Under the pieces are notes generated by a model. It worked only from the letters and a program-made list of their open reading frames with translations, ran no database searches and was not told the origin of the DNA. The position numbers and the translations under genes were made by a program. Positions 21,452 through 32,258 of a DNA stretch of 47,525 bases are shown here, in pieces; positions within the stretch are counted from its first letter, which is position 1, and each line of letters starts with the position of its first letter. Source of the stretch: an uncultured Burkholderiales bacterium (GTDB taxonomy: Bacteria; Pseudomonadota; Gammaproteobacteria; Burkholderiales; Burkholderiaceae_A); NCBI GenBank assembly GCA_937864175.1, contig CALMJH010000068.1, positions 1 through 47,525 on the forward strand, in the 5' to 3' direction.

Positions 21452-22654
21452 ATGTATCCCCAACGCGTTCTATCGGGCATGAGGCCCACCGGTGCCCTTC
21501 ACCTGGGGCACTATCACGGGGTTCTAAAGAACTGGGTGCGTCTGCAGGCCGAATACGAATGCCTGTTTTTTGTTGCCGACTGGCATGCCCTGACGACTCA
21601 CTACGATGATCCCTCGGTGATACGCCAGAGCACCTGGGACATGGTCATCGACTGGCTGGCCGCGGGCATCGACCCCTCATCTGCAACCCTCTTTATTCAG
21701 TCCCGTGTGCCCGAGCATGCTGAGCTTCACCTCTTGCTCTCCATGTGCACGCCCTTGGGCTGGCTTGAGCGGGTCCCAACCTACAAAGACCAGCAGGACA
21801 AGCTCAGCGACAAAGACCTGGGGACCTATGGCTTTTTGGGCTATCCCTTGTTGCAGTCTGCCGACATCCTGATCTACCGAGCGGGACAGGTGCCTGTCGG
21901 CGAAGACCAGGTTCCCCATGTAGAACTCACTCGAGAGGTTGCCCGACGCTTCAACCACCTCTATGGGCGGGAGCCCGATTTCGAGGAAAAGGCCCAGGAA
22001 TCGGCCAAAAAACTGGGTGCCAAGCGGGCCAGACTCCTTCTGGAGCTTCGGACGAAGTTCCAGGAGCAGGGTGAGGAGTCCGCCCTCGAGCAGGCCAAAG
22101 CCCTGCTACAAGAATCCCAAAACCTGACGCTCGACGACCGTGAGCGGCTGTTTGGCTACCTGGAGGGTGGCCGAAGACTCATCCTGGTTGAGCCCCAGGC
22201 GCTGCTCACCGAGGCCTCTCGCATGCCCGGGCTCGATGGCCAGAAGATGAGCAAGAGCTACAACAACACGATTGGTCTTCGAGAGGACCCGGACACGGTC
22301 ACCAAGAAGATTCGGACCATGCCAACCGACCCGGCCAGAATTCGCCGCACGGATGTGGGCGAGCCCGAGAAATGTCCGGTCTGGGCCTTCCACCAGATTT
22401 ATTCCGACGACCAGCGCCAGCAGTGGGTCCAGCAGGGATGCCGATCAGCTGGCATCGGCTGCCTTGAGTGTAAACAGCCCGTCATCGATGCGGTGATCGC
22501 CGAGCAGGACATCTTTCGGGCCCGAGCAAAGCCATTTGAAGAAGACCTCGATCTGGTCAAGAATGTGGTGGCTGATGGCTGTGAAAAAGCCCGTGATCTT
22601 GCCCGCCAGACCATGCGTGATGTTCGCGAGGTGATGGGGCTCGACCTGGGCTAG
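21452..22654 (+). CDS. trpS: Tryptophanyl-tRNA synthetase
   Basis: Class I synthetase charging tRNA-Trp, 400 residues with the start at MYPQRVLSGMRPTG, preceded by a G-rich ribosome-binding site (ATGGGGG). The HIGH-type motif is LHLGHYHG (residues 16-23) and KMSKS is at 265-269. About 65 residues (roughly 180-245) are inserted before KMSKS relative to the 334-residue E. coli protein. This longer form is common in betaproteobacteria. Confidence 0.96.
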   Translation: MYPQRVLSGMRPTGALHLGHYHGVLKNWVRLQAEYECLFFVADWHALTTHYDDPSVIRQSTWDMVIDWLAAGIDPSSATLFIQSRVPEHAELHLLLSMCTPLGWLERVPTYKDQQDKLSDKDLGTYGFLGYPLLQSADILIYRAGQVPVGEDQVPHVELTREVARRFNHLYGREPDFEEKAQESAKKLGAKRARLLLELRTKFQEQGEESALEQAKALLQESQNLTLDDRERLFGYLEGGRRLILVEPQALLTEASRMPGLDGQKMSKSYNNTIGLREDPDTVTKKIRTMPTDPARIRRTDVGEPEKCPVWAFHQIYSDDQRQQWVQQGCRSAGIGCLECKQPVIDAVIAEQDIFRARAKPFEEDLDLVKNVVADGCEKARDLARQTMRDVREVMGLDLG

Positions 22655-22675
22655 ACAAAAGGACTCCAAGATCAA

Positions 22676-23572
22676 ATGACCACCCGTAATCGACCCATTC
22701 AAGGCAGCCTCGTGGCCATCGTGACCCCTATGCACGAGGATGGCCGCCTGGATCTGCAGAGTTTCCGAGCACTGGTGGATTGGCAGATTGCCAACGGCAC
22801 CCACGGCATTGTGGCCGTTGGAACGACGGGTGAGTCCCCGACAGTAAATGTCGATGAGCACCTCCAACTCATCAAGATTGCCGTTGAGCAGGCAGCTGGT
22901 CGGGTACCGGTCATCGCCGGCACGGGTGCTAACTCGACGGCAGAGGCCATTGAACTGACCGAGCAGGCCAGGCGCCTGGGTGCCGATGCCTCTTTGCAGG
23001 TGGTGCCTTACTACAACAAACCTACCCAGGAAGGCCTCTATCGCCATTTCCGTGCGGTGGCTGAGGCGGTCGACCTCCCCCATATTCTCTACAATGTGCC
23101 CGGCCGCACGGTGGCTGATCTCGCCCACGAGACCACGGTTCGTCTGGCCCAAATCGACAACATTGTGGGGATCAAAGACGCCACGGGTAACCTCGAGCGT
23201 GGTCAGTGGCTGCTTCGGGATTGCCCAGCCCACTTCAGTGTCTACAGCGGAGACGATCCAACCGCGCCGGTCCTGATGCTCCTGGGAGGGAAAGGCAACA
23301 TCTCTGTCACGGCCAATGTGGTGCCCGACCGCATGGCAAGACTCTGTGAACTTGCCCTTGCGGGGGACGTCCAAGAGGTGAGCCGGCGCAATCGTGAACT
23401 GATGCCTCTGCACCGGGCGATGTTCTGTGAGGCCAATCCGATTCCCGTAAAGTGGGCCTTGGCCCGCATGGGCAAAATGCCAGGCGGTCTTCGTCTGCCC
23501 CTGGTGGAACTCTCGGCGGGGGCCCAGGCCTCGGTTGAGTCCGCAATGATTTCTCTTGGAGTCTGTTCATGA
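22676..23572 (+). CDS. dapA: 4-hydroxy-tetrahydrodipicolinate synthase
   Basis: First enzyme of the lysine/diaminopimelate branch: pyruvate plus aspartate semialdehyde. The 298-residue barrel shows GTTGESPTV (T50 and T51), Y139 in LYNVPGRT and Schiff-base lysine K167 in [10 protein letters not shown], all as in the active family. Its last four bases overlap the bamC start (ATGA); dapA-bamC is also adjacent in enterobacteria. The aspartokinase gene for the same pathway is at 37.6 kb. Confidence 0.97.
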   Translation: MTTRNRPIQGSLVAIVTPMHEDGRLDLQSFRALVDWQIANGTHGIVAVGTTGESPTVNVDEHLQLIKIAVEQAAGRVPVIAGTGANSTAEAIELTEQARRLGADASLQVVPYYNKPTQEGLYRHFRAVAEAVDLPHILYNVPGRTVADLAHETTVRLAQIDNIVGIKDATGNLERGQWLLRDCPAHFSVYSGDDPTAPVLMLLGGKGNISVTANVVPDRMARLCELALAGDVQEVSRRNRELMPLHRAMFCEANPIPVKWALARMGKMPGGLRLPLVELSAGAQASVESAMISLGVCS

Positions 23573-24690
23573 AGGCGATTGGCTGGGTATCGTTAGGCCT
23601 CCTCTCTGTAGCCTCTGTCGGCCTGACGGGCTGCGGCATTACGGGTGGCAATAAAGACATGAATTACGAGTCCGCTGCTAAGCGGGAGACCCCGCTCGAG
23701 GTGCCGCCAGACCTGATCAAGCCCGCCAAAGACGACCGCTTTGCCATTCCAGCCGCTGGCGTGGCCAGCCGGGCTGAGTACGAGGCGGCCCAGCGTAGTC
23801 CGAAGCAGTCAGCCAGCGCAGCCGTCTTGCCGGCGGTCTCCGGCATGCGAATTGAGCGTGTGGGCGAGCAGCGGGTCCTGGTGGTGAACCAGCCGGCGGA
23901 AAAGCTCTGGCCGGTCCTGCGCCAATTCTGGCTGGACTCTGGTTTCGTGATTGCCATCGAGAACCCTGAGACCGGTCTCCTTGAGACCGACTGGGCCGAG
24001 GATCGGGCCAAGATCCCAGAGGATTTTCTTCGCAAGACGCTGGGCAAGGTCTTCGACCGCCTCTACGACACCGGCGAGCGCGACAAATTTCGCATGCGAC
24101 TTGAGCGCGTTGGTCAGGGAGAGACCGAGATCAGCGTCTCACACCGTGGGCTGATTGAGATCTCCAAGACCGGTAGCAGCGACAGCCAGACCACCTGGAC
24201 CAACCGTCCCACCGATCGACAGCTCGAGGAAGATTTTCTGCGCCGAATCATGCTTCGGCTGGGGGCTGATGACGGGCGTGCCAAGGCTCTGCTCGCCCAG
24301 ACCGCGGGTGCGGCACCGGTCGCGCAGATTGTGAAGACCGGATCGGTCTCTCAGATTCAGGTGGCTGAGGGCTTTGACCGGGCCTGGCGTCGGGTGGGTG
24401 TTGCCATGGACCGTCTTGGATTTACGGTCGAGGACCGCAACCGCTCGAAGGGTGTCTTCTACGTTCGGTATCGCGATCCCACAGCCCAGACCGAGGACAA
24501 GAAGGGATTCTTCGGAAAGCTGTTTTCGTCTAGCGAGGAAAACAAGGCCGCTCTGCAGTACCAGGTGGTGGTGAGTGCAGGCGCTGCGGCCAACCAGAGT
24601 CTGGTTCAAGTCATGAGCCAAGATGGCAAGCCCATCAACGACCTGCAGGCCCAGCGAATGCTGTCGGTGATTTTTGATCAGTTGAAGTAA
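23569..24690 (+). CDS. bamC: Outer-membrane assembly lipoprotein BamC
   Basis: A 373-residue lipoprotein of the BAM complex that inserts beta-barrel proteins. The signal peptide ends in LTGC with lipidated Cys22. It is followed by the unstructured, BamD-binding-like segment containing [17 protein letters not shown], then two helix-grip domains. [17 protein letters not shown] in the first domain is a recognisable family motif. The 4-bp overlap with dapA supports co-translation. Confidence 0.93.
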   Translation: MKAIGWVSLGLLSVASVGLTGCGITGGNKDMNYESAAKRETPLEVPPDLIKPAKDDRFAIPAAGVASRAEYEAAQRSPKQSASAAVLPAVSGMRIERVGEQRVLVVNQPAEKLWPVLRQFWLDSGFVIAIENPETGLLETDWAEDRAKIPEDFLRKTLGKVFDRLYDTGERDKFRMRLERVGQGETEISVSHRGLIEISKTGSSDSQTTWTNRPTDRQLEEDFLRRIMLRLGADDGRAKALLAQTAGAAPVAQIVKTGSVSQIQVAEGFDRAWRRVGVAMDRLGFTVEDRNRSKGVFYVRYRDPTAQTEDKKGFFGKLFSSSEENKAALQYQVVVSAGAAANQSLVQVMSQDGKPINDLQAQRMLSVIFDQLK

Positions 24691-24700
24691 TAGCTGCCGC

Positions 24701-25480
24701 GTGCGTTACACAAGCCTGAGCAGTGGCAGTGAGGGCAATGCCCTCGTCGTAGAGGCTGGTCCAAAAGACCAGCCTTTTCGTTTGATGATCGATTGCGGTC
24801 TTGCACTGTCGGAGGTCGAGTCTCGGCTGGCTGAGAGAGGTCTTCTGGCCTCTGACCTAGACCTTCTGGTGGTCACACATGAGCACAAGGACCATGTAGC
24901 GGGGGTGCCCCGGCTGGCCCGCGCCCATAACCTTCCTGTGGTGGCTACGCGGGGCACTCTTGCGGCTCTAGGCGAGGCTTTTTGGATGGGGGTTCGGCGT
25001 CTGCAGGTGCTGCCTGGGCAAGACCTTCAGATCGACTCGGTCAGGCTGACACCGCTTGCAGTACCCCACGATGCGGCCGAGCCCATCTGTGTCAGAATTC
25101 AAGACAGGTCCCAGGCCATGGCCTGCCTAACAGACCTTGGCCGGACAACAGACTACCTGCGTCAGGCTCTGAGTGATCTCGATGCCATTTTTTTGGAGTT
25201 CAACCACGATCGAGAGATGCTGATGACGGGTCCCTATCCCCCAAGCCTGCGCGAGCGAGTGGGTGGAGGCTGGGGGCACATCAACAACGAGCAGGCCGCT
25301 GAGTTTCTGACTCAGATTTTTCAGCCTCGGCTCCAGTTGGTGACAGCCGCACACCTGAGCCAAAAGAACAACACCCCCGAGTTGGTCGAGCAGACGCTGA
25401 GTCGTCTGGCGCTAGGGCGGTGTCGATGGACCATAGCGAGTCAGGCCACCGGAACCCCTTGGCTTGAGCTTGAGCAGTAA
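24701..25480 (+). CDS. Metallo-beta-lactamase-fold hydrolase (YycJ/WalJ-like)
   Basis: A 259-residue MBL-fold protein with GTG start. It begins RYTSLSSGSEGNALVVEAG, like the YycJ/WalJ group. The metal-binding motif is THEHKDHVAG near residue 66. Further ligands are likely in VPHDAAEP, the acidic FLEFNHD and AAHLSQKNN. The family includes putative DNA or nucleotide phosphodiesterases; no substrate can be named here. It starts 10 bp after bamC and ends before a strong terminator. Confidence 0.9.
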   Translation: MRYTSLSSGSEGNALVVEAGPKDQPFRLMIDCGLALSEVESRLAERGLLASDLDLLVVTHEHKDHVAGVPRLARAHNLPVVATRGTLAALGEAFWMGVRRLQVLPGQDLQIDSVRLTPLAVPHDAAEPICVRIQDRSQAMACLTDLGRTTDYLRQALSDLDAIFLEFNHDREMLMTGPYPPSLRERVGGGWGHINNEQAAEFLTQIFQPRLQLVTAAHLSQKNNTPELVEQTLSRLALGRCRWTIASQATGTPWLELEQ

Positions 25481-25508
25481 CGCAGCCAGGCAGGCGTCAG
25501 ACAGAAAC

Positions 25509-25539
25509 AAAAAAGGCGAAGCAGTGCTTCGCCTTTTTT
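25509..25539. terminator. Bidirectional intrinsic terminator
   Basis: A GC-rich hairpin, GGCGAAG-CAGTG-CTTCGCC (25515-25533, up to 9 bp of pairing), is flanked by six A on the left and six T on the right. This serves both the plus-strand MBL gene and the minus-strand lipoprotein gene. It is the only clear intrinsic terminator I saw in the window. Confidence 0.93.
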
Positions 25540-25579
25540 GTTTGGTTGGCCATTGCTGACCAACCAAGTGCGTTCCAGC

Positions 25580-25801
25580 TTACTTCTTGGCGGGAGCGGC
25601 AGGAGCAGCAGCAGGAGCGGCGGCAGGAGCAGCAGCAGGAGCGGCGGCAGGAGCAGCAGCGGGCTGGGCAGCCTGGTCAGCGGGAGCAGCAGCAGGAGCG
25701 GGAGCGGGAGCAGCAGCAGGAGCAGCAGCTTTCTCTTCTTTTTTGCCACAGGCGGTCAGAGCAACGGCCAGCAGAGCAGCGGCGAGGATGGACTTGTTCA
25801 T
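25580..25801 (-). CDS. Small Ala/Pro-rich lipoprotein
   Basis: A 73-residue predicted lipoprotein. The signal MNKSILAAALLAVALTAC ends in a lipobox with Cys18, followed by GKKEEK and then almost only Ala and Pro with a terminal PAKK. Nothing enzymatic is visible. It may act as a flexible envelope spacer or be a translocated structural lipoprotein; function unknown. A ribosome-binding AGGA lies 5 bases before the ATG, and the gene has its own terminator, so it looks like an independently expressed unit. The coding repeat could vary in length between strains. Confidence 0.8.
   Translation of the reverse strand: MNKSILAAALLAVALTACGKKEEKAAAPAAAPAPAPAAAPADQAAQPAAAPAAAPAAAPAAAPAAAPAAPAKK
25599..25660. 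repeat. 24-bp tandem repeat in the Ala/Pro lipoprotein
   Basis: Two exact 24-bp copies (25599-25622 and 25623-25646) and a partial third follow one another in frame. Each encodes eight residues of the Ala-Pro tract. A related Ala/Pro block lies at about 25681-25730. Confidence 0.8.
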
Positions 25802-25930
25802 GTTTTTCCTTAATGAGCTAACGTTAACGAATTAAAAGCTTCAGCCAATTTGTTGATTTTGCAACACAACAAAATTAGCTCCAGCGACCGTAATGATAGC
25901 GCGAGATTTTTGTGTTTGCGCGTTAAATTT

Positions 25931-27118
25931 CTACAAAGTCAATACAACCCCACCTAAGTAGAGATTGAAAAATATTTCTATAAATTCATCTTGCAGCATG
26001 ATTGCATCGCAACATGAGCGTCCGATTTGCCTCTGGTTGCCCAATTCTGTCAACAGCCGAATTGCGGTGGACCGGTGCTTAGGGGAGAGCTCCCCAAGGC
26101 CGATGGGTTCTCCGTTTGCTGCCACCACCTGCTGCCAGACCAGTAGTCTTGCCCCTGGGGCTAGGCCCAGCCCCTTGGCCTTGGCCAGTCGACGCACGAA
26201 GGCGGCCGGGCTGATGGGCCTGGGCAGGTTGGCCAAGACGGTGGGATGGGGGACTGACAGGGCGATGACGACCTCTTGGCAGACCGTCTCAAAGTCCGGC
26301 ATGCAGGCCATGGCCTGGCGGGCCATCTGGCGGACCAGACGGTCGGGTACTTCACCGACTTGATTGGTTGCGCCAAGCCAGGGGTCTTGCCAGGTCGTTG
26401 GGCTGAGGCGATCAAGGTACTGACCGAAGGCTGCGTCGGCGATCTCCCGGCTGTCGGGCGCACGAAAGCCCACCGAATACGTCATGCAGTCGGTTCCAAC
26501 CGCGACGCCTCGGTGCGCTAGTCCGGGCGGCAGGTAGAGCAGGTCACCCGGTTCGCAGAGGTGAGCATGCTCTGCCTGAAAGTGTTTGAGGACCCGCAGG
26601 TCAATGCCCTCGACCAGCTCGGGGGGAGCGTCCTTGGCCAACTCCCAGAGCCGGCGACCTTGGGCCTGCAGCAGGAAGACGTCGTAGGAATCCACGTGGG
26701 CGCCGATGCCGCCCTGGTCACTGGCATAGCTCACCATTAGGTCATCCAGACGTCCCTCCGGCAGGAACCGAAAGTGGTTCAAAAAGGCGTCGGCTGCTGG
26801 CAGGGCCGTGTTGAATTGCTGAATCAGGATGGTCCAGCCAGGGGTCTTGCGGCTTGGGATCTGCCGCGGCCCGAGCGGCCCATGCGTGAGGTGGCCATTT
26901 GCACGGACCAGCCGGGTGGGCAGCGTGTCGAGTTGGGCATATTCAAAGAAGTCGGACTGGCTGACGGGCAGTCCTCTGCGAAATGCATCTGCGAAGGCAC
27001 CTTTCACAAAGAGAGGCCTTTTTTGCCAGTAGTCGCGCATAAAGGCCTTGGCGCTAAGGCTGCCGAGCCAGGGCAGGGGCCGATCCAGAGGCAGTGGGAG
27101 CTTGGTGGACTGGTTCAT
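25931..27118 (-). CDS. JmjC/cupin ribosomal oxygenase-like protein (YcfD/RoxA type)
   Basis: A 395-residue Fe(II)/2-oxoglutarate-dependent oxygenase-like protein. The iron triad is visible as H and D in [15 protein letters not shown] and the later His in [24 protein letters not shown] near residue 30 and GRRLWELA fit the YcfD family, whose E. coli member hydroxylates Arg81 of ribosomal protein uL16. The C-terminal part is the family's winged-helix-like region. The ATG at 27118 overlaps the mutS stop by 4 bp, which decides it over an upstream Met. Confidence 0.9.
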   Translation of the reverse strand: MNQSTKLPLPLDRPLPWLGSLSAKAFMRDYWQKRPLFVKGAFADAFRRGLPVSQSDFFEYAQLDTLPTRLVRANGHLTHGPLGPRQIPSRKTPGWTILIQQFNTALPAADAFLNHFRFLPEGRLDDLMVSYASDQGGIGAHVDSYDVFLLQAQGRRLWELAKDAPPELVEGIDLRVLKHFQAEHAHLCEPGDLLYLPPGLAHRGVAVGTDCMTYSVGFRAPDSREIADAAFGQYLDRLSPTTWQDPWLGATNQVGEVPDRLVRQMARQAMACMPDFETVCQEVVIALSVPHPTVLANLPRPISPAAFVRRLAKAKGLGLAPGARLLVWQQVVAANGEPIGLGELSPKHRSTAIRLLTELGNQRQIGRSCCDAIMLQDEFIEIFFNLYLGGVVLTL

Positions 27119-29745
27119 GTGGGGGACTTTTGGTGGGAGGAAAGCTGCCGGTGCCACTGGTAGACCAGGTCCAGTGCGGCGCGGGCAGACAGGTCATCGG
27201 GATTGATCAGTTGCAGGGCATCCAGGATGGCCTGGTGCTGGGGATTGGTGACGGCGGCCGAGAACAAGCCAAGTTGGTCTTGGACTGGTGCGACCGAGGG
27301 CTGGCCCTGGGAGGCCTGGGCATGCGCGATCACCTCCTTGGGCAGGCCAGCCAACTGGGCCACTTGTAGACCAAAACTCTGGCTTGCCGGACCCTCCTGG
27401 AGTTGGTGGAGAAAGACAATGCCCTGTCCGTGCTCCACTGCTGTGACGTGGTGATTACGAACCCCCGGGATGAACTCGGGCAGGTCGGTCAATTCAAAGT
27501 AGTGACTGGCAAATAGGCAGAGGCTCTGGTTGACTTGCGCCAGGTGAGAGGCAATGGCCCGGGCTAAAGCCAGGCCGTCTACCGTTGAGGTTCCCCGTCC
27601 AATCTCGTCCATCAAGACCAGGCTTCGTGGTGTCGCGCTGTGGAGAATCATGGCGGCCTCGGTCATCTCGACCATGAACGTCGACCGACCGCCAGCAAGG
27701 TCATCGGCAGCGCCGATGCGCGTAAAGATTCGATCAATGTCTCCGATTCGCGCAGACTGGCAGGGAATGGGAGCACCGATGCGGGCCAGAATGACCATTA
27801 GCGCCACCTGACGCATATAGGTGGATTTGCCACCCATATTCGGACCCGTGATGAGCATGAGGCGATTGCCCGGATGCAGGCGTGTGTCGTTGGGCGTGAA
27901 GTCTGGATTCTGGAGGTCGAGAATTGGGTGACGTCCAGCCTCAATGGTGAGGTCGGGGGTATCCGTTAGGCTGGGTAACACCCATCCGTGATCCGTCATC
28001 AGTTGGGCCAGGCTGTTCAGGGCGTCAAGGTCTGCTAGGGCCTCGGCTGCAGCCTGCAGGCTGCCGACCGCCGGGGCTAAGTCGCTAAGGAGTTGGTCGT
28101 AGAGGAGTTTTTCTCGCGCCAGCGCCCGCTCCTGGGCCGAGAGGGCCTTGTCCTCGAACGCCTTGAGCTCGGGGGTGATGTAGCGCTCGGCGTTCTTGAG
28201 GGTCTGCCGGCGTTGGTAATGGCTGGGGACTTTGTCGAGCTGTCCCGCTGTGACCTCAATGAAGTAGCCATGGACGGCGTTATAGCCCACTCGCAGGTTT
28301 GAAATACCTGTCGACAGCCGCTCGGACTGCTCTAGTTGTAGCAGGTGGGCGCTGCCTTGGGTCTGCAGGCTGCGTAGCTCATCGAGGTCGGCATCGAAGC
28401 CCTCTCGAATCACTCCCCCGTCGCGAATCTGATTGCTCGGCTCATCAGCGATGACCCGCAGGATCTGGTGGCGGGTCTGGTCGAGGCCTGGGTCTCGGAG
28501 AGGCTGGGCCAGTCTCTGTAGCTCGGTTGAGAGGGTCGTTGAGAGGGTCTCCAGCAGGCCATGGAGTTGACCTAAGCTTGTCGCGATGGCCACCAGGTCT
28601 TTGGGCTTGGCCAGCAGCAGGGACAGTCGACCCGCCAGCCGCCCAAGGTCGAAGATGGGCTTGAGCTGGTCATGGACCCTCTGGACCAGACCCGCTTCGT
28701 GGAGTTCGGCAACAGCCTGTTGTCGCGGCAGGAGGTTGGCATTGACCCGAAGGGGACTCAGCAGCCATTCTCTGAGTCGACGGCTTCCCGCTGGGCAGGC
28801 GGCCCGATCGATGCTGTCTAAGAGTGTCTGATCACGACCCGCAGAGCTGGTGGGCTCTGCATAGAGAGGTGCGACGATTTCCAGTGTTCGGCGGGCAACT
28901 TGGTCCAGCTGAACCAGCTGACTGGTCAGCAGGCCCCGCGGCGCCTGAAGGTGGTGGAGCGGCCGGCCAAGGCTGCTCTCGGCATAGCCCAGCAGCGCAG
29001 CCATGCCGGCGAGCAGGCCTGGGGTCTCGTGGATTCCGAAGGCATTGAGGTGACTCACGCCAAGACGGTCTTGTAACAGCCTTGCACCATGGCTGGCATC
29101 GAAATGCCAGCTGGGCAGGCTTCGTCGACAGACACTACCGAGCGAGTCCAGCCAGCCTGCCTGAGCCTGGTCCTCAGGCAGCAGTAACTCGGCTGGCCCT
29201 AGCCGGCTGATCTCATCCAACAGCGACTGATGGTCCAGGGCCTGCCCATGCTGGGGAGCTGACAGGACGGTAAAAAACAAGGCGCCAGTGGTGACGTCTA
29301 GCCAGCTGAGACTGGCCTGTTGGGGCCGTTCCTGATGAAGACAGGCGAGCCAGGCCTGGGCCTTGGCAGGCACGAGGCCCTCCTCGCTCAGGGTGCCTGG
29401 TGTCGCAATTCGAACGACTCTTCGCTCGACTGGTCCTTTGCTGGTGTTGGGGTCGCCCACCTGTTCACAGATGGCCACGGTCTGCCCGGCCTGAAGGAGC
29501 CTGGCCAGATAGGACTCCGCTGAGGCGACCGGAACGCCTGCCATGGTGACGGGTTGTCCTGCGCTCTGGCCCCTTTGGGTCAGCGTGATGCCCAACAGTC
29601 GGGCGGCAAGCTCTGCATCTTGAAAAAAGAGCTCGTAAAAATCACCCATTCGGTAGAACAGCAGGGCCTGCGGATGATCTGCCTTTAGGCGCAGGTACTG
29701 CTGCATCATGGGAGTATGGCCACGAAGGTCCATGGGGAGGTCCAT
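27115..29745 (-). CDS. mutS: DNA mismatch repair protein MutS
   Basis: Mismatch-recognition ATPase of 876 residues. The N-terminal [12 protein letters not shown] is followed by the mismatch-contacting Phe and Glu in [10 protein letters not shown]. The Walker A motif GPNMGGKST has K640, and [11 protein letters not shown]-like [16 protein letters not shown] holds Walker B. The Met at 29745 gives about 12 residues before MMQQYL, as usual; a Met four codons later is equally possible. An upstream extension runs into suhB and was rejected. It lies between suhB and the JmjC gene in a minus-strand operon. Confidence 0.97.
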   Translation of the reverse strand: MDLPMDLRGHTPMMQQYLRLKADHPQALLFYRMGDFYELFFQDAELAARLLGITLTQRGQSAGQPVTMAGVPVASAESYLARLLQAGQTVAICEQVGDPNTSKGPVERRVVRIATPGTLSEEGLVPAKAQAWLACLHQERPQQASLSWLDVTTGALFFTVLSAPQHGQALDHQSLLDEISRLGPAELLLPEDQAQAGWLDSLGSVCRRSLPSWHFDASHGARLLQDRLGVSHLNAFGIHETPGLLAGMAALLGYAESSLGRPLHHLQAPRGLLTSQLVQLDQVARRTLEIVAPLYAEPTSSAGRDQTLLDSIDRAACPAGSRRLREWLLSPLRVNANLLPRQQAVAELHEAGLVQRVHDQLKPIFDLGRLAGRLSLLLAKPKDLVAIATSLGQLHGLLETLSTTLSTELQRLAQPLRDPGLDQTRHQILRVIADEPSNQIRDGGVIREGFDADLDELRSLQTQGSAHLLQLEQSERLSTGISNLRVGYNAVHGYFIEVTAGQLDKVPSHYQRRQTLKNAERYITPELKAFEDKALSAQERALAREKLLYDQLLSDLAPAVGSLQAAAEALADLDALNSLAQLMTDHGWVLPSLTDTPDLTIEAGRHPILDLQNPDFTPNDTRLHPGNRLMLITGPNMGGKSTYMRQVALMVILARIGAPIPCQSARIGDIDRIFTRIGAADDLAGGRSTFMVEMTEAAMILHSATPRSLVLMDEIGRGTSTVDGLALARAIASHLAQVNQSLCLFASHYFELTDLPEFIPGVRNHHVTAVEHGQGIVFLHQLQEGPASQSFGLQVAQLAGLPKEVIAHAQASQGQPSVAPVQDQLGLFSAAVTNPQHQAILDALQLINPDDLSARAALDLVYQWHRQLSSHQKSPT

Positions 29746-29767
29746 GGGCAGGTTGAGTCTCGGCTGC

Positions 29768-30649
29768 TCAGGCCTGTTGTGGTCGAGGCTGGGCTGCGTG
29801 TGGGTCGAGTGCCCGGGCAATCTGGGCCTCGGGCAGTTGGTAGGCCGAGAGGACCGAGACCATCTGAGCAAAGACCTTTGGGCTTGCCGCGATGATGTTT
29901 TCGGAGAAGAGAAAATCACCCTCGCCTTTAAAGTCCCCGACAAAGCCACCGGCCTCGGTGACCAGTAGGCTACCGGCTGCGGCATCCCAGGGCATCAGTC
30001 CCATCTCAAAAAACCCGTCGTAGCGTCCAGCGGCCACATAGGCGAGGTCAAGCGCAGCAGCACCCGGCCGCCGAAGGCCGGCCGCCCGACCACTAATGGT
30101 CTTGAACATAGAGAGATAGGCATCGATCTGTTCCTGCCGCTTGAAAGGAAATCCCGTCCCAATCAGTGACTCGTCCAGCCGGTCTTGTTTGGAAACCCGA
30201 AGCCGCCGGTCATTGAGCATGGCTCCCTTGCCCTTGGAGGCGACGAAGAGTTCGTCTCGGGCCGGATCGTAGACGACTGCCTGGGTGATCTGGCCTTTGT
30301 AGAGAAGTCCGATAGAGACTGCATAGATGGGGAGGCCATGAATAAAGTTGGTGGTGCCATCGAGAGGGTCTATGACCCAGATGTGATCGGGGGCGCGTCC
30401 GGTTGCGGTGGGACTAACCGGCTGCCCGCGGAAGGTGAGACCGGATTCTTCGCCCAGAAAACCATGGTCCGGATAGGCCGTGGAGAGGATTTCGATAATG
30501 GCCTTCTCACAGGCCTGGTCGACCTCGGTGACAAAGTCGTTGCGCTCTTTGCGGGTGATGCGAAGGGCTTCGATGTCCAGGCTGGCGCGGTTGATGATGG
30601 CGCCAGCTCGGCGGGCAGCTTTGACTGCCGTGTTGAGCAATGGATGCAT
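29768..30649 (-). CDS. suhB: Inositol monophosphatase family protein SuhB
   Basis: A 293-residue FIG-superfamily phosphatase starting [16 protein letters not shown], matching the E. coli SuhB start. Metal and substrate motifs are GFLGEESGL and [17 protein letters not shown], and the C-terminal [16 protein letters not shown]. Besides phosphatase activity, SuhB acts in rRNA antitermination with Nus factors in E. coli. A 46-bp gap separates it from divergent trmJ; this suhB/trmJ arrangement is common in proteobacteria. Confidence 0.95.
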   Translation of the reverse strand: MHPLLNTAVKAARRAGAIINRASLDIEALRITRKERNDFVTEVDQACEKAIIEILSTAYPDHGFLGEESGLTFRGQPVSPTATGRAPDHIWVIDPLDGTTNFIHGLPIYAVSIGLLYKGQITQAVVYDPARDELFVASKGKGAMLNDRRLRVSKQDRLDESLIGTGFPFKRQEQIDAYLSMFKTISGRAAGLRRPGAAALDLAYVAAGRYDGFFEMGLMPWDAAAGSLLVTEAGGFVGDFKGEGDFLFSENIIAASPKVFAQMVSVLSAYQLPEAQIARALDPHAAQPRPQQA

Positions 30650-30695
30650 GGGCTTAGACTGTGAAAAGAGCAACCTCTATTTTACCTTTGATTAG

Positions 30696-31490
30696 ATGAA
30701 ACCCGAATCCGAATTCGACGCTCTTTTGTCGCGTGTCCGCTGGGTGATGGTAAGTCCCACCCACCCCGGCAATCTCGGCGCTGCGGCCCGCGCCCTGATG
30801 GCCATGGGGTTTTCTCAGCTCAGTGTGGCCAACCCCGTTGTGCCCGGGATGCATTGCGATGAGCAGGCGGTCAGCATGGCCTCCGGGGCCGATGCCCTGC
30901 TGGCGAGCTGCCGGGTTGGGTCCCTGATGGACTTGGTGGGCCCCTGCCGCAAGGTGGTGGGCTTTACGGCGAGGGCACGCGAGTTTGAGCCTCAGCGCAT
31001 TGAGTTGGAGCAGATGGCCGAAGAGATGATGTGCTGGCTTGACGAAGACCCGACGCAGGAGGTTGCCCTGGTCTTTGGTCCTGAGCGCTCTGGGCTCACC
31101 AATACAGACCTGGCGCGATGCAGTCACCTCTGTAGCCTGGATGTGAACCCGGCATTTTCCTCTCTCAATCTCTCCCAGGCCATGCAGGTGGTGGCCTATC
31201 TCTGCCGACGGGCCGCCCGTCAGCATCTGGCCCTGCCTAGACCGCGCCAGCAGACCCCGGGGGCGGGACGACCCACGGCCAAGCCGGCCAGCCGAGAGAT
31301 GGTGGCGGGTCTTCATGAGCACTGGCTTAGTCTGTCGGAGCAGGTTGGGCAGCTAGACCCAGCGAATCCAGGCCGCATGGATGAGCGACTCTGGCGGCTG
31401 TGGAATCGCTCTGAAATTTACGAGGACGAGGTTCAGTTGATTCGTGGTCTCTTGTCTGATGTCCAGAGGGCCTTGCGGCGTGAGGGTTGA
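30696..31490 (+). CDS. trmJ: tRNA (cytidine/uridine-2'-O-)-methyltransferase TrmJ
   Basis: A 264-residue SPOUT methyltransferase that methylates the 2'-OH of nucleotide 32 of tRNAs. VSPTHPGNLGAAARALMAMGF near residue 19 and VFGPERSGLTNTDLARC near residue 127 form the AdoMet-binding knot. The C-terminal alpha-helical extension is typical of TrmJ. cysE lies 36 bp downstream; the divergent neighbour is suhB. Confidence 0.95.
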   Translation: MKPESEFDALLSRVRWVMVSPTHPGNLGAAARALMAMGFSQLSVANPVVPGMHCDEQAVSMASGADALLASCRVGSLMDLVGPCRKVVGFTARAREFEPQRIELEQMAEEMMCWLDEDPTQEVALVFGPERSGLTNTDLARCSHLCSLDVNPAFSSLNLSQAMQVVAYLCRRAARQHLALPRPRQQTPGAGRPTAKPASREMVAGLHEHWLSLSEQVGQLDPANPGRMDERLWRLWNRSEIYEDEVQLIRGLLSDVQRALRREG

Positions 31491-31526
31491 GACGGGTTCG
31501 ATGCCCATTCCTGATAGGCTCACGAC

Positions 31527-32258
31527 ATGAACCGTTTTCGCGAAGACATCGACACCATTCTGCGGCGTGACCCAGCTGCTCGGCATTGGCTCGAGGTGGT
31601 CACCTGCTATCCGGGGCTGCATGCCGTCTGGTTACATCGCGTGGCCCATTTCCTCTGGCTGACACGGTTGGGCTTGTTGCGATGGCTGGCGAGGGTCTTG
31701 GCCTTGCTCTCCAGATGGCTGACGGGCATCGAGATTCACCCAGGTGCCACGTTTGGTCGAAGAGTCTTTATTGACCATGGCCTTGGTGTGGTGATCGGGG
31801 AGACCGCCGTGGTGGGAGATGACTGCACCATTTACCAGGGGGTGACGCTTGGCGGCACTTCTCTCACCAAGGGGGCCAAACGGCATCCCACGCTGGAGAG
31901 TGGGGTCGTGGTGGGGGCTGGCGCGAAGGTATTGGGTCCTTTTACGGTCGGGGCCGGGGCCAAGGTGGGCTCCAATGCGGTCGTGGTGAAGGCAGTCCCA
32001 CCCGGGGGTACGGTGGTCGGCATCCCTGCGCGTCTGGTCAGCGAAGAGCATGCAGATTCGCTGTCTGGCCAGAAAGAGGGAGATGCGGCCGGGTTTGCGG
32101 CCTACGGCGTGACGCAGGGTCAGCAAGATCCCATTGATGTCTTACTCCATCAGCTGGTGGCAGACCTGCGGCGACAGGAGGAGGAGATTGCCTCTCTTAA
32201 ATCAGCCTTGGGCCGTCGTCCGACAGCAACAGACCACCCTGACGAGCCGGCTCGATAG
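31527..32258 (+). CDS. cysE: Serine O-acetyltransferase
   Basis: Makes O-acetylserine for cysteine synthesis, 243 residues. A short N-terminal helical domain precedes the left-handed beta-helix with [29 protein letters not shown] and [19 protein letters not shown], which contain the catalytic and CoA-binding residues. A tail of about 60 residues follows GIPARLV; the last 62 bp overlap convergent lpxH. The O-acetyl-serine product serves cysteine, which is needed by cysS downstream. Confidence 0.95.
   Translation: MNRFREDIDTILRRDPAARHWLEVVTCYPGLHAVWLHRVAHFLWLTRLGLLRWLARVLALLSRWLTGIEIHPGATFGRRVFIDHGLGVVIGETAVVGDDCTIYQGVTLGGTSLTKGAKRHPTLESGVVVGAGAKVLGPFTVGAGAKVGSNAVVVKAVPPGGTVVGIPARLVSEEHADSLSGQKEGDAAGFAAYGVTQGQQDPIDVLLHQLVADLRRQEEEIASLKSALGRRPTATDHPDEPAR

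Noticed and set aside
25546-25821. Plus-strand frames rich in Gln/Glu/Arg or Ala/Gly across the Ala/Pro lipoprotein gene.
   Set aside because: They are frame shadows of the 24-bp repeats; only the minus-strand frame has a lipoprotein signal, a ribosome-binding site and a matching terminator.
29746-29985. An N-terminal extension of mutS by 80 codons into suhB.
   Set aside because: The extension has no MutS similarity and overlaps the conserved end of suhB; internal Met codons fit the family length.
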